Notes under the pieces: model-generated
Databases searched by the model: none
What the model saw: the letters and a program-made list of their open reading frames with translations, nothing else
Told to the model about the DNA's origin: nothing
Position numbers and translations under genes: made by a program
Assembly (NCBI RefSeq): GCF_019599505.1
Contig: NZ_RKLT01000002.1
Location: forward strand, 310,001 to 374,000
Reading direction: 5' to 3'
DNA length: 64,000 bases
DNA from: Haloarcula nitratireducens
GTDB lineage: Archaea > Halobacteriota > Halobacteria > Halobacteriales > Haloarculaceae
Shown here: piece after piece, positions 43,726 through 52,124 of the stretch
How positions within the stretch are numbered: position 1 is the first letter of the stretch
Layout of the letters: every line of letters starts with the position of its first letter

Positions 43726-43735
43726 GGTTGCAAAC
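43726..43735 (-). promoter_or_regulatory. TTGCAA element upstream of HPP
   Basis: Palindromic TTGCAA (43728-43733) lies 38-43 nt before the HPP ATG, at the same distance as the TTGCAAGC-like elements upstream of the PRC-barrel, APC-UspA and FNT copy 2 genes. Confidence 0.3.
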
Positions 43736-43814
43736 GCGTGACGGACCGGGGCGATAGCGGCGTTCTTCGCGCTGCAGGCAACGGTTTCTTCCGCCGCATA
43801 GACTAAGAGACTGC

Positions 43815-45164
43815 GTGCGACTCATCCAGATCCGCGTCGGCAACGAGGCGGAGGACGAGGTCATGGCGGTGCTCGACGAGGAGAACATCGAGCACATCGC
43901 CGCCGCCGAGCGCGACGAGAGCGACGCGATCATCCTCTACTTCCCGCTGCCCGACGGCGCGGTCGAGAAGGTGATGGACCGCCTCTACGACGCCGGGCTC
44001 GACGAGGACGCCTTCACCATCATCACCGACATCCAGTCTGCCACCACGCCGACGTTCGACGAACTGGAGAGTCAGTACACGCAGGGACCCGACGACGAGG
44101 TGGGCCTCTCGCACGCGACGCTCCGGGCGAACGCCCGCGAGGTGACGCCGGGACGAGCGATGTTCGTCACCTTCGCCGCGCTGAGCGCCATCGTCGCCGC
44201 CGCCGGCCTGATGCTCGACTCGGCCATCGTCATCGTCGGCGCGATGGTCATCTCGCCGTTCGCCGGCTCGGCGCTGTCGGCCAGCGTCGGCGCGGTCATC
44301 GGCGACTACCCGTCGATCCTCGACAGCATCAAATCCCAGCTGCTCGGCCTCGTCGTCGCCGTCACCGCCGCGACGGCGGCCGCCGCCGTCTTCAGGTGGG
44401 GGTACCTCGTCCCGCCGAACCTCGCCATCCAGAACATCTCGCAGGTCAGCGCCTTCTCGATCCCCATCGTGCTCACGTACGTCATCGCGATCTTCGCCGG
44501 CGCGGCCGGCGCGCTGGCGCTCGCGACCGACCTCGACGTCTCGCTCGCCGGCGTCGCCGTCGCCGCGGCCATCGTCCCGGCCGCCGCCGCCGTCGGCATC
44601 GGTGTCGTCTGGAGGGAGCCGACCGTGATCTTCGGGGCGACGGTCCTGCTCCTGATGAACCTGCTGCTCATCAACCTCTCGGCGTACGTCTCGCTCACGC
44701 TGTTCGGCTACCGCGCGTCCCCCTCGAAACGGCTCTCGGAGTACGTCAGCGTCGACGCACGGACCATCGGCTACGCCGTCGTCGGTGCCGTCGTCGCCGT
44801 CGCGCTCCTCGGCGCGATTGTCAGCACGTACCAGTACCTCGCCTTCGTCGAGACGACCAACCACAACGTCGAGGACGTCCTGACCCAACAGCGCTACGAC
44901 GAACTCGAACTCATCGACGTCCGGACCGACTACGGCGCGCAACTGATACGGAAAGGCGACAGCGACACCGTCTCCATCGTCGTCGGCCGAACTTCCGACA
45001 GGGAGTACGCGTCGCTCTCGGCGACGCTCCAGCGGGCAATTGCTGAAGATACTCTGAGGGAGGTCACGGTCGAGGTGCAGTTCACGGACTATCAGCGAAC
45101 GGGTCCGGCAGCGGCACAGTCGTCGCTCGGAGTGGGTCGGACCAGCGGCTATCGAGCGGTCTGA
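43815..45164 (+). CDS. DUF389 / TIGR00341 family membrane protein, copy 2
   Basis: 449 aa with GTG start at 43815. Same three-part layout as copy 1: soluble start MRLIQIRVGNEAEDEVMAVLDEENIEHIAAAERDE, membrane core with LMLDSAIVIVGAMVISPFAGSALSASVGAV and DVSLAGVAVAAAIVPAAAAVGIG, and soluble C-terminus QQRYDELELIDVRTDYGAQLIRKGDSDTVSIVVG. Copies are clearly homologous but diverged, so the duplication is not recent. Confidence 0.88.
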   Translation: MRLIQIRVGNEAEDEVMAVLDEENIEHIAAAERDESDAIILYFPLPDGAVEKVMDRLYDAGLDEDAFTIITDIQSATTPTFDELESQYTQGPDDEVGLSHATLRANAREVTPGRAMFVTFAALSAIVAAAGLMLDSAIVIVGAMVISPFAGSALSASVGAVIGDYPSILDSIKSQLLGLVVAVTAATAAAAVFRWGYLVPPNLAIQNISQVSAFSIPIVLTYVIAIFAGAAGALALATDLDVSLAGVAVAAAIVPAAAAVGIGVVWREPTVIFGATVLLLMNLLLINLSAYVSLTLFGYRASPSKRLSEYVSVDARTIGYAVVGAVVAVALLGAIVSTYQYLAFVETTNHNVEDVLTQQRYDELELIDVRTDYGAQLIRKGDSDTVSIVVGRTSDREYASLSATLQRAIAEDTLREVTVEVQFTDYQRTGPAAAQSSLGVGRTSGYRAV

Positions 45165-45380
45165 GCCGCGTCTCGGTTCGACTCCGCTCTCCCGTCGATT
45201 GTTCGGTTTGTTGAGAGTTCTAATCAGCCAAATCAGGAATTCAAATAAGTCAAACCACAAGACGGGAGCAGGATGAAAAGCTGATCAACCGAGCGTCTGT
45301 TGAAATGACTCAGTGCTTTCCGTCAGTATTTATAAGTAACACGCCGCTGTGTGGGGAATAGGAATCGTCAGGAAAGGGAG
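45165..45380. other. AT-rich spacer downstream of tRNA-Ile
   Basis: 216 bp with noticeably lower GC than the surroundings (AATCAGGAATTCAAATAAG, CAGTATTTATAAGTAACA). It lies immediately 3' of tRNA-Ile (minus strand), a common integration site. A short open frame on the minus strand (ALSHFNRRSVDQLFILLPSC) looks protein-like but has no start, so a decayed insertion is possible. No second copy of the tRNA 3' end was found in it. Confidence 0.3.
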
Positions 45381-45454
45381 TGGGCCAACGCGGATTTGAA
45401 CCGCGAACCTCCCGGTTATCAGCCGAGCGCTCAACCTGATTGAGCTATTGGCCC
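45381..45454 (-). tRNA. tRNA-Ile(GAT)
   Basis: 74 nt on the minus strand. Acceptor GGGCCAA pairs with TTGGCCC, the D arm is AGCTCAATCAGGTTGAGC, the anticodon loop CTGATAA contains GAT, the T arm is GCGGTTCAAATCCGC and the discriminator is A. No intron, no encoded CCA. Reads AUC/AUU. Confidence 0.96.
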
Positions 45455-45480
45455 AGGTGAGCGCGTTTTGGTGTACCCGA

Positions 45481-45495
45481 GGGGTATAGAAAAGG
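45481..45495 (-). promoter_or_regulatory. TATA element of tRNA-Ile
   Basis: Minus-strand CTTTTCTATACCCC lies about 27-41 nt before the tRNA 5' end at 45454. Confidence 0.45.
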
Positions 45496-45536
45496 GTAAC
45501 GTTTCGGAATACCGGGTGGGAAACCGCACCAGGGCG

Positions 45537-46088
45537 TCAGTTCCCGTCGCGTTCCTCGAAGTCCGCGTCGGTGGCGTCGTCCCTGTCGAAGCCGGCGTCG
45601 CTCGGCGACCCGCCGCCCGGGCCGGTCGGGCCGTCGGAGCCGGTCGCCTGGCCGCCCTCGTTAGGGAAGCCGCCGATGTAGACTTGGCCGCTGGCGAAGC
45701 CGCCGGTCTTGGCGTCGATGTAGGGGCGGACGACCCAGCGGCGCGTCGCGGCGCGGATGGGGTAGCGCGTGAGGGGCACCGCTAGCAGGAGGCCGACGAA
45801 GTCAGTCACGAGACCGGGCGTGAGGAAGAACGCCCCGGCGGCGATGAGCAGGCCGCCGTCGATGAGCTCGTCCGTCGGCACCTCGCCGCTCGCCAGTTTC
45901 CGCTGGATCGCCTGAAGCGTCGCGCGGCCCTCCGCGCGGACCAGCAGCATGCCGATGAGCGCCGTGAGGACGACGAGCGCCACGACGACGAGCGGCGGGA
46001 TCGGATAGATGATCCCCGTCGCCAGCGCCACCAGCAGTACGGCGTCGAACAGCGGGATGAGTAACAACAACCCGATGACCCGGAGCAT
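45537..46088 (-). CDS. fxsA: FxsA family membrane protein
   Basis: 183 aa. MLRVIGLLLLIPLFDAVLLVALATGIIYPIPPLVVVALVVLTALIGMLLVRAEGRATLQAIQRKLASGEVPTDELIDGGLLIAAGAFFLTPGLVTDFVGLLLAVPLTR is the FxsA domain (about residues 1-115, 3-4 membrane segments, with the L-x-x-G-A-x-x-L-x-x-P-G-x-x-T-D motif). The C-terminal 60 residues are disordered and Gly/Asp-rich. In E. coli FxsA alleviates phage T7 exclusion by F plasmid; its role in archaea is unknown. Confidence 0.88.
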   Translation of the reverse strand: MLRVIGLLLLIPLFDAVLLVALATGIIYPIPPLVVVALVVLTALIGMLLVRAEGRATLQAIQRKLASGEVPTDELIDGGLLIAAGAFFLTPGLVTDFVGLLLAVPLTRYPIRAATRRWVVRPYIDAKTGGFASGQVYIGGFPNEGGQATGSDGPTGPGGGSPSDAGFDRDDATDADFEERDGN

Positions 46089-46160
46089 ACCCCCGTTTGC
46101 AGGTCCGGCCCCAAACGCCTTTCGAGAGGTGGCGGAGAGACGGAACCGCTTCCCGGCTGC

Positions 46161-47540
46161 TCACTCCCGCTCGCGGACGCGCACTCGCACCGGGTCCGTC
46201 GGCGAGAGCGTGATCCGCATCGCCAGGTCCAGCGGCGGTTCGGTCACCGACTCGAAGCGAAATCGCCGGGCGAGCGTGGCGATTGCCAGTTTGGCCTCCA
46301 TCCGGGCGAAGCGCATGCCGATGCAGTGGCGCGGACCGCCGCCGAAGGGGTAGTAGGCGTAGTCCGGCAACTCGGCCTCGAACTCGTCGGTCCAGCGCTC
46401 GGGGCGGAAGGCGTCGGGGTCGTCGTACCAGCGCCCGTCGCGGTGGACGAGCCACTGGGGGATCGTCAGCTGGGCGTCTTCCCCGACGTCGTACCCGCCG
46501 AGCGTGACCGGGCGAGTCGGCTGGCGGAACGTCGTGAAGGCCGGCGGGTAGAGGCGCAACACCTCGGTCAGCACCGAGTCGAGGTAGGGCAACTCGAAGA
46601 GGTCCGCGGGCGTCGGGTCGTCGTCGCCGAGCGTCTGGTCGAGTTCCTCGTGGAGCCGGCGCTGTCGCTCGGGGTAGTTGCCGAGCAGGAACCACGCGTA
46701 GGTCAGCGTCAGCGCCGTCGTGTCGTGGCCCGCCACCAGAAACGTCAGCAGCTGGTGGCCGAGCCGCTCGCGATCCATCGTCTCCTCGTCCAGCGACAAC
46801 AGGAGCGAGAGCACGTCGTCGCGGGCCTCGCGCGTCTCGGCGGCCTCGGCCTGCCGCTCGGCGATGACGTCGTCGAGCGTCGCCTCGAACGCCGCCCGAG
46901 TGCGCTTGATCCGGCGGTTGCTCGGCGTCGGGACGCCGAGGGGAACGTACGCCGACAGCGAACTGGGGTCGGTGCGGGTCCGGAGCGCGTCGAGCAGCGG
47001 TTCGAGCGTCTCGGCCGTCCGGTCGACGTCGATGTCCAAGAGGGTCTTCCCGAGGATGCGGAGCGTGAGCGACTGCATCTCGGGCAGCAGGTCGACGCGG
47101 TCGCCGTCGTCCCACCCGGCGGCGGTCTCGGCGGTGAAGTCGGTCATCGTCTCGCCGTAGGTGGCGATGCGCTCGCGGTAGAACGCGGGTTGGAGCGCCG
47201 TCCGCTGGCGCTGCCACTCCTCGCCCTCGAGCAGGAAGAGCCCCTTCCCGATGAACTCCCCGAGCGTGTCGCGGAGGAGGCGGCCCTTCTCGTAGTCGCC
47301 CTCGTTCGTGACCAGCACCTCCTCGACGAGGTCGGGATGCGTGATGAAGTAGCCCGTCGTCCCGGCGACGTTGTAGCCGACCACGTCGGCGTCCATCGCG
47401 CCCACGCGGTCGTAGAAGCCGAGCGGGTCTCGCAGCATCGAGAGCGTGTTGTCGAGGAGCGGGATCCGACCGAGGCGGGGCGGTCGGTCGCCCGGCGTCG
47501 TCGGTCCGCGCCGCGTCGACTGGACCTGTTCGGGGCTCAT
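46161..47540 (-). CDS. Cytochrome P450
   Basis: Heme monooxygenase, 459 aa, soluble. The I-helix oxygen site is LLTFLVAGHDTTALTLTYAWFLL, the K-helix ExxR is DSVLTEVLRLYPPAF, the PERF region is DAFRPERWTDEFE, and the heme loop is YYPFGGGPRHCIGMRFARMEAKLA with Cys406 as the iron ligand. The substrate is unknown; the layout resembles CYP102/CYP174-like fatty-acid or terpenoid hydroxylases. The ATG at 47540 is used. Divergent from the DUF255 gene. A ferredoxin suited to P450s is encoded at 59894, not adjacent. Confidence 0.93.
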   Translation of the reverse strand: MSPEQVQSTRRGPTTPGDRPPRLGRIPLLDNTLSMLRDPLGFYDRVGAMDADVVGYNVAGTTGYFITHPDLVEEVLVTNEGDYEKGRLLRDTLGEFIGKGLFLLEGEEWQRQRTALQPAFYRERIATYGETMTDFTAETAAGWDDGDRVDLLPEMQSLTLRILGKTLLDIDVDRTAETLEPLLDALRTRTDPSSLSAYVPLGVPTPSNRRIKRTRAAFEATLDDVIAERQAEAAETREARDDVLSLLLSLDEETMDRERLGHQLLTFLVAGHDTTALTLTYAWFLLGNYPERQRRLHEELDQTLGDDDPTPADLFELPYLDSVLTEVLRLYPPAFTTFRQPTRPVTLGGYDVGEDAQLTIPQWLVHRDGRWYDDPDAFRPERWTDEFEAELPDYAYYPFGGGPRHCIGMRFARMEAKLAIATLARRFRFESVTEPPLDLAMRITLSPTDPVRVRVRERE

Positions 47541-47645
47541 ACTCGCACTTGTCACTCCGGCGGAATCGGTCTTTCGCCGGCCCTCCGGGGCCGGAAATCT
47601 CACCGGAGTGAGAGGGCCTTTGTACGGCCATCACCGAGACGGCGT

Positions 47646-49256
47646 ATGGACGAGTTCGCGGCGGAGACGAAAGTCGAGTGGCGCGAGTGGGGGCCGGCGG
47701 CGTTCGAACGCGCCGCCGACAGCGGCAAGCCGGTCCTGCTGTCGCTGACGGTGCCCTGGAGCCCCGAGTGCCGGGCGATGGACCGCGGCGTGTTCGGCGA
47801 GCCGCGCATCGCGGCGAACGTCAACGACGGGTTCGTCCCGGTCCGCGTCGATGCCGACCGGAACCCCCGCGTGCGCGAACGCTACACGATGGGCGGCTTC
47901 CCATCGACGGTGTTTCTCACCCCCGAGGGCGAGGTCATCACCGGCGCGACGTTCCTCGGTCCCGAGGGGTTCCGGGGTATCCTCGACAGCGTCCGCGAAT
48001 CCTGGGACGCGAAGGGGGCCGCGGCCGGGTCGATCCCGCGGCAGTTACGCGACGAAGCGCCGCCGGCCGGGGAGCTGCGCCCGCGAATCGAGGAGCACAT
48101 GATCGAGCAGTTGCTCGGCGCGTTCGACGAGGAGTACGGCGGCTGGGGAACCGACGTGAAGTTCCCGCTCCCGCGAACCGTCGAGTTCGCGCTGGTACGC
48201 GCCCGCGATCAGGCGACGCGCACGCTCGAAGCCGTCCGCACGCACCTCCTCGATACCTACGATGGCGGCTTCTTCCGCTACGGGACCGGCCGGGACTGGT
48301 CGAACCCGCGCCGGGAGAAGCTCGCCGACGAGAACGCGGCGCTCGTGCGGGCGTTCGCCCACGGCTACCGCTACACCGGCACCGACGCCTACCGCGACGC
48401 CGCCCGGCGGACCGTCGAGTACCTGACGACCGATCTCTGGACGGGCGAGGCCTTCGCGGCCAGTCAGGCCGGCGACGACGACTACTACCAACTCGGCGCG
48501 AGCGAGCGGGAGGCCCGCGAGGCCCCGCACGTCGACGAGACGGTGTTCGCCGACCGGAACGGGCTGGCTATCGACGGGCTGCTGTGGTTCCACGCCTACA
48601 CGGACGACGACCGCGCCCGACGCTACGCGAGTCGAGCGCGCGACAACGTCTGCGAGACGCTCGTCGCCGACGGCGAGGTGGCTCACTACGCCGGCGACGA
48701 CAGCGACGCCGGCCTCCTGTCGGACCAGGCGCAGTTGCTGCAGGGACTGACCGCGAGCTGGCAGGTCCTCGGCGAGGGCGGCCCGGCCGAGGCCGTCGCC
48801 GACTGGACTATCGAGAACCGCCAGCAGGAGACGGGTGCGTTCCGCGACGGCCCGGACACGGGCGCGGGGCTCTGTGGACGCTCGCTCCACCCGCTCGACG
48901 CCACGGTGGAACTGGCCGACGCGCTCGTCGACCTCGCGGCGCTCACCGGCGAGGACCGCTACCGCGAGGTGGCGACCGAGGCCGTCGAATCGTTCGCCGG
49001 AGCGGCCGAGCGGATGGGCGTCGAGGTGGCCGGCTACGCCGGCGTCGCGGCCCGACTGCTCGACCCCCAACGGCTGGTCGTCGGCACCGAGGCCGGCACC
49101 GACCTCCACCGGGCGGCGCTCCGGCTGGCCGACCACGAGACGACGGTCGTCCCCGACCCCGACGGCGACGGGAGTGCCCGCCGATACGAGGGCGAGACCG
49201 TCACGGCCGAGGCGTCCACGCCCGCCGATCTCGAAGCGGCGCTGACCGGTGATTGA
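47646..49256 (+). CDS. DUF255 / YyaL-like thioredoxin-domain protein, shortened
   Basis: 536 aa. The N-terminal thioredoxin-like domain (1-110: VEWREWGPAAFERAADSGKPVLLSLTVPWSPECRAMDRGVFGEPRIAANVNDGFVPVRVDADRNP, MGGFPSTVFLTPEG) precedes a six-hairpin glycosidase-like all-helical domain (FDEEYGGWGTDVKFPLPRTVEFAL, LLDTYDGGFFRYGTGRDWSNPRREKLADENAAL). Typical family members have CxWCHVM at the active site; here the aligned part is SPECRAM, so the first Cys is missing. The ATG at 47646 is chosen although the frame runs far upstream, antisense to the P450. CTTTGTACGG about 29 nt upstream is a likely promoter. Confidence 0.87.
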   Translation: MDEFAAETKVEWREWGPAAFERAADSGKPVLLSLTVPWSPECRAMDRGVFGEPRIAANVNDGFVPVRVDADRNPRVRERYTMGGFPSTVFLTPEGEVITGATFLGPEGFRGILDSVRESWDAKGAAAGSIPRQLRDEAPPAGELRPRIEEHMIEQLLGAFDEEYGGWGTDVKFPLPRTVEFALVRARDQATRTLEAVRTHLLDTYDGGFFRYGTGRDWSNPRREKLADENAALVRAFAHGYRYTGTDAYRDAARRTVEYLTTDLWTGEAFAASQAGDDDYYQLGASEREAREAPHVDETVFADRNGLAIDGLLWFHAYTDDDRARRYASRARDNVCETLVADGEVAHYAGDDSDAGLLSDQAQLLQGLTASWQVLGEGGPAEAVADWTIENRQQETGAFRDGPDTGAGLCGRSLHPLDATVELADALVDLAALTGEDRYREVATEAVESFAGAAERMGVEVAGYAGVAARLLDPQRLVVGTEAGTDLHRAALRLADHETTVVPDPDGDGSARRYEGETVTAEASTPADLEAALTGD

Positions 49257-49346
49257 CCGATCGGTGACCGCGTGGCGACTGAGCGGCGACCAACCGCCCG
49301 AACGATGAACCGCGAGCAACGGGGAGAAACGGTAAACCTTCGCTGA

Positions 49347-49355
49347 GTTTATACC
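49347..49355 (+). promoter_or_regulatory. TATA element of the TrmB-family gene
   Basis: GTTTATACC lies 22-30 nt before the ATG at 49377, predicting a leaderless mRNA. Confidence 0.55.
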
Positions 49356-49376
49356 CCCTGGAGAATATTAGAGAAC

Positions 49377-50183
49377 ATGGCGAGTCTGAGAGATCTCGGC
49401 CTCTCCGAGTACGAGGCCAGAGCGTACCGGTCCCTCCTAGAGACGGGACCGACGACGGCGAAGGACCTCTCGAGAGCGAGCGACGTTCCGATGGGGCGCA
49501 TCTACGACGTGTTGAACAGTTTAGAGACCTACAACCTCGTGCGGAGTCAGACGGCGAGCCGGCCCAAGAAGTACGTCGCCGTCGAACCAGACACCGCGCT
49601 GGACCGGCTGCTAGACGACAAGAAACAGGAGCTCGCGGAGAAAGCGAACCAGTACGAGGGCATCGTCGAGGACCTCTCGAAACAACTGGAGACGGCCGAC
49701 CCGGTGGACGAACCGTTCTGGACGGCCGCCGTCGGGCAGGACGAAACGCTCGACCTCCTCTTAGAGCGGCTGGCGGCCGCCGACTCCCGCATCGTCATGG
49801 TCGGTTCGATTCCGGCCAGACAGGTCGACATCGTCGAGGCGACCGAACGCATCGTCGACGAACTCGAATCGGCGCTGGAACGCGGCGTCGAGGTGTCGCT
49901 GCTGGTCCGCCCGGACCTGTTCAAAACCCTCCCGCGGGAGGTCAACCGGGAGTACTACGAGCGGCTCAGCCCCCACGAGAACTACAGCGCTCGCGCCAGC
50001 CCCAACGTGACGACGACGTTCGAACTCATCGACGACGTCGAGGTGTGCATCGAAGTGCCACACCCGCTCGGCCGCGACGAGATGTTCGGCGTCATCGACC
50101 TCAAGGACCCGGAGTTCACCGCCGACATCAGCGAGGCCTTCGCCGACCACTGGGCCGAGGCCCAGACGATCAATCCACCCTGA
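49377..50183 (+). CDS. TrmB-family transcriptional regulator
   Basis: 268 aa. N-terminal winged helix: LRDLGLSEYEARAYRSLLETGPTTAKDLSRASDVPMGRIYDVLNSLETYNLVRSQTASRPKKYVAVEP. A coiled coil (DRLLDDKKQELAEKANQYEGIVEDLSKQLE) and a PLD-like sugar-binding/sensor domain follow (SRIVMVGSIPARQVDIVEATERIVDELESALERGVEVSLLV). The long C-terminal sugar domain of TrmB itself is missing, so this is the shorter haloarchaeal type. Regulated genes unknown. Confidence 0.9.
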   Translation: MASLRDLGLSEYEARAYRSLLETGPTTAKDLSRASDVPMGRIYDVLNSLETYNLVRSQTASRPKKYVAVEPDTALDRLLDDKKQELAEKANQYEGIVEDLSKQLETADPVDEPFWTAAVGQDETLDLLLERLAAADSRIVMVGSIPARQVDIVEATERIVDELESALERGVEVSLLVRPDLFKTLPREVNREYYERLSPHENYSARASPNVTTTFELIDDVEVCIEVPHPLGRDEMFGVIDLKDPEFTADISEAFADHWAEAQTINPP

Positions 50184-50225
50184 AACGCTCTCGCTTGCCC
50201 CTCGTGGACTCGTCTTCGATCGCTC

Positions 50226-51155
50226 TCAGGCCGTCTCGAGTTCGCTGCGGAGGTCACCCAGTTCCGCCACCCGCTCGGCGTGGGCGTTATGCTGGTGAAT
50301 CGACTCGTCGTTTGACTGTTTCATCGTGACGATCGCGTCGTCGGAGAGGTCGGGGAAGTGCTCGACGACGCCCTCGGCGAGCGCTCTGACGCAGTCCTCG
50401 ACGAACTTCGCGTTCTTGTGTGCCTCGTAGGTCATGTGGTCCTCGTCGGGCCGCTTTGCGAGGTTGTAGATGCGGGCGCTCATCGAGTCGCGGGCCACCT
50501 CGATGAGTTCGTTGAGGTCGACCTCGGGCGCGCCGTCGCTCTGGACGGTCAGCGTGGCGTGGCCGCGCTGGGAGTGACCGGCCTGGGGCATCGTCTCCAG
50601 GAACTCGTCGATGACCTCGTCCTCGACGTTCATACCGCGGAGCGTCTCGCGGGCGCGGGCCGCCGACATCCCCTGCGAACAGGGACACACCGTCATCCCG
50701 GTGACGCGGGCACCGATCTCCTCGCTGGTGCCCTCCTCGGTGGCCGTCGCCGAGGCGATGATGTCAGCCGTCGACTGGGTGGCCATCCCGCTCTCGGGGG
50801 TCTTCTCGTGGGTGACGTACTCGGCTTCCATCCGGACTTCGGCCTTCGTCGTGTAGTCGTGTTTCTCCAGGAGGAGGTCGGCGGCGTCACCGCAGACGTC
50901 CTCGACGCGGTAGGCCTGTTCGGAGACCGCGGTCTCCAACGTCTCGTCGATGACTTCCATGTTGCGGGACATGTCCGCGCCCTTCCGCCAGGACGGGAGG
51001 TCGACGAACACCTCGAACTCGGCCATCAGGACGATCGGGTCGCGGTCGCGCCGACCGAGCTTGACGAGTTTCTCGACGCCCGTCACGCCGACGCGGTTGA
51101 GACCCACGGTCACATCCGGACTCGACGCCTGCACGTCCGGCAGTTGCTGGCTCAT
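50226..51155 (-). CDS. mptA: GTP cyclohydrolase MptA (FolE2 family)
   Basis: Fe(II)- or metal-dependent opening of GTP to 7,8-dihydroneopterin 2',3'-cyclic phosphate, the first step of pterin cofactor synthesis in archaea. 309 aa. [60 protein letters not shown] (catalytic Cys) and [12 protein letters not shown] (His ligands) are diagnostic. In haloarchaea it feeds folate and other pterin cofactors, which links it functionally, though not by position, to mch at 17820. Confidence 0.93.
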   Translation of the reverse strand: MSQQLPDVQASSPDVTVGLNRVGVTGVEKLVKLGRRDRDPIVLMAEFEVFVDLPSWRKGADMSRNMEVIDETLETAVSEQAYRVEDVCGDAADLLLEKHDYTTKAEVRMEAEYVTHEKTPESGMATQSTADIIASATATEEGTSEEIGARVTGMTVCPCSQGMSAARARETLRGMNVEDEVIDEFLETMPQAGHSQRGHATLTVQSDGAPEVDLNELIEVARDSMSARIYNLAKRPDEDHMTYEAHKNAKFVEDCVRALAEGVVEHFPDLSDDAIVTMKQSNDESIHQHNAHAERVAELGDLRSELETA

Positions 51156-51231
51156 TGAACACGGTTATGGGAGAGACCGGGTTAGGGCTTTCGAAACCCG
51201 GGGTTTCGCCGTCCGGGTGCGCTCGTCCGGT

Positions 51232-51819
51232 TCACTCCGTCGCCGCCGACGCCCGGTTCAGGTCGCGGAACACGGCTTCGAAGTCGGTCTCGTCGAACCC
51301 CGCGGTGATCTCGTCGAGGGTCTCCCGGACGGCGTCGATCTCCCGTTCGAGGGACTGGAACTCCTCGCTCGCGGCGAGTTCGGCCCGCGGCTTGTTCGCC
51401 ACCAGCGCCGCGCGTTTCCCCGTCAGCGCGTAGTACTCTCGTATCCGCTCCTCGTAGGTGGCGCACCGCCCGAGGTGCTCTATCGTCTCGAGCAACGCGC
51501 CCCGCGAGACCGGTTTGACGACGTAGTCGTCGAAGGGCATCTCGACGATGTCGAAGCCCGGTTCGACCGCCGTTACCATCGCCACCCGCGCTCCGAACCC
51601 CCGCTCGCGGATGGTCGACAGCACCTCGTCACCGGACATTCCCGGCATCCGTCGGTCGAGCAACACCACGTCGATCGACTCGTCGAGAACGTCGAGCGCT
51701 GATTCACCGCTATACGCCGTCTCGACGGCGTATCGCTCGCGGAGCTGTGCGGCGTACGCGTCGGCGACGTCGGCCTCGTCGTCGACGACGAGAATCGTGT
51801 CTTCCCCACCGGTTGTCAT
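51232..51819 (-). CDS. HalX-domain response regulator
   Basis: 195 aa. N-terminal receiver domain: TILVVDDEADVADAYAAQL (acidic pair), DVVLLDRRMPGMSGDEVL (phosphorylated Asp), AMVTA (Thr) and DDYVVKPVSRGALLETI (Lys). A C-terminal HalX domain follows (CATYEERIREYYALTGKRAALVANKPRAELAASEEFQSLEREIDAVRETLDEI), found only in haloarchaeal regulators and likely helical. No DNA-binding domain. No kinase lies next to it; the kinase at 60645 is a possible but unproven partner. Confidence 0.93.
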   Translation of the reverse strand: MTTGGEDTILVVDDEADVADAYAAQLRERYAVETAYSGESALDVLDESIDVVLLDRRMPGMSGDEVLSTIRERGFGARVAMVTAVEPGFDIVEMPFDDYVVKPVSRGALLETIEHLGRCATYEERIREYYALTGKRAALVANKPRAELAASEEFQSLEREIDAVRETLDEITAGFDETDFEAVFRDLNRASAATE

Positions 51820-51913
51820 CTATCCACCTATCGGTGTGTCAAACGATGGCAAAAGCGTTCCGCTACCAGTCATCTAATCTACAGTTCCGAGCTCCGGTCC
51901 CGAACCGGGACTA

Positions 51914-52124
51914 CTGAACTGCCGACGATCACTCCCCGACGATGTCGTCGTACTGCGCGCCGACCTTTTTCTTCGTCGGGTTCCCTCCTCGAAAAACGTC
52001 GATGAAAAAGGCCGGTTCGTCGGCCGTCGGCCTCGAACCGGAGAAACTAGGCTCGCTTCGCTCGCGTAGTATGCTTCTGAACTGCCGACGATCACTCCCC
52101 GACGATGTCGTCGTACTGCGCGCC
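51914..52124. repeat. 48-bp perfect direct repeat, 163-bp period, at the 3' end of the AsnC gene
   Basis: Bases 51914-51961 and 52077-52124 are identical over 48 bp. The right copy contains the last eleven codons and stop of the siroheme-decarboxylase-like gene. The left copy ends a separate short minus-strand frame that reads FFIDVFRGGNPTKKKVGAQYDDIVGE, so it reproduces the same C-terminus (GAQYDDIVGE). Between them is an imperfect inverted repeat (GACCTTTTTCTTCGTCG against CGTCGATGAAAAAGGCC). The remaining sequence to 51820 shows nothing. Confidence 0.75.

Noticed and set aside
46326..47645. A long plus-strand open frame running antisense to the P450 into the DUF255 gene, giving an apparent 976-residue protein.
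   Set aside because: The first 440 codons mirror the P450 and have Arg/Glu/Gly-rich composition with no family; high GC removes stop codons from the antisense frame. The true start is ATG 47646.
51874..52095. 73-codon minus-strand frame overlapping the 48-bp duplication.
   Set aside because: It runs through the duplicated DNA out of frame with the real gene and has no start signal; better explained by the duplication.
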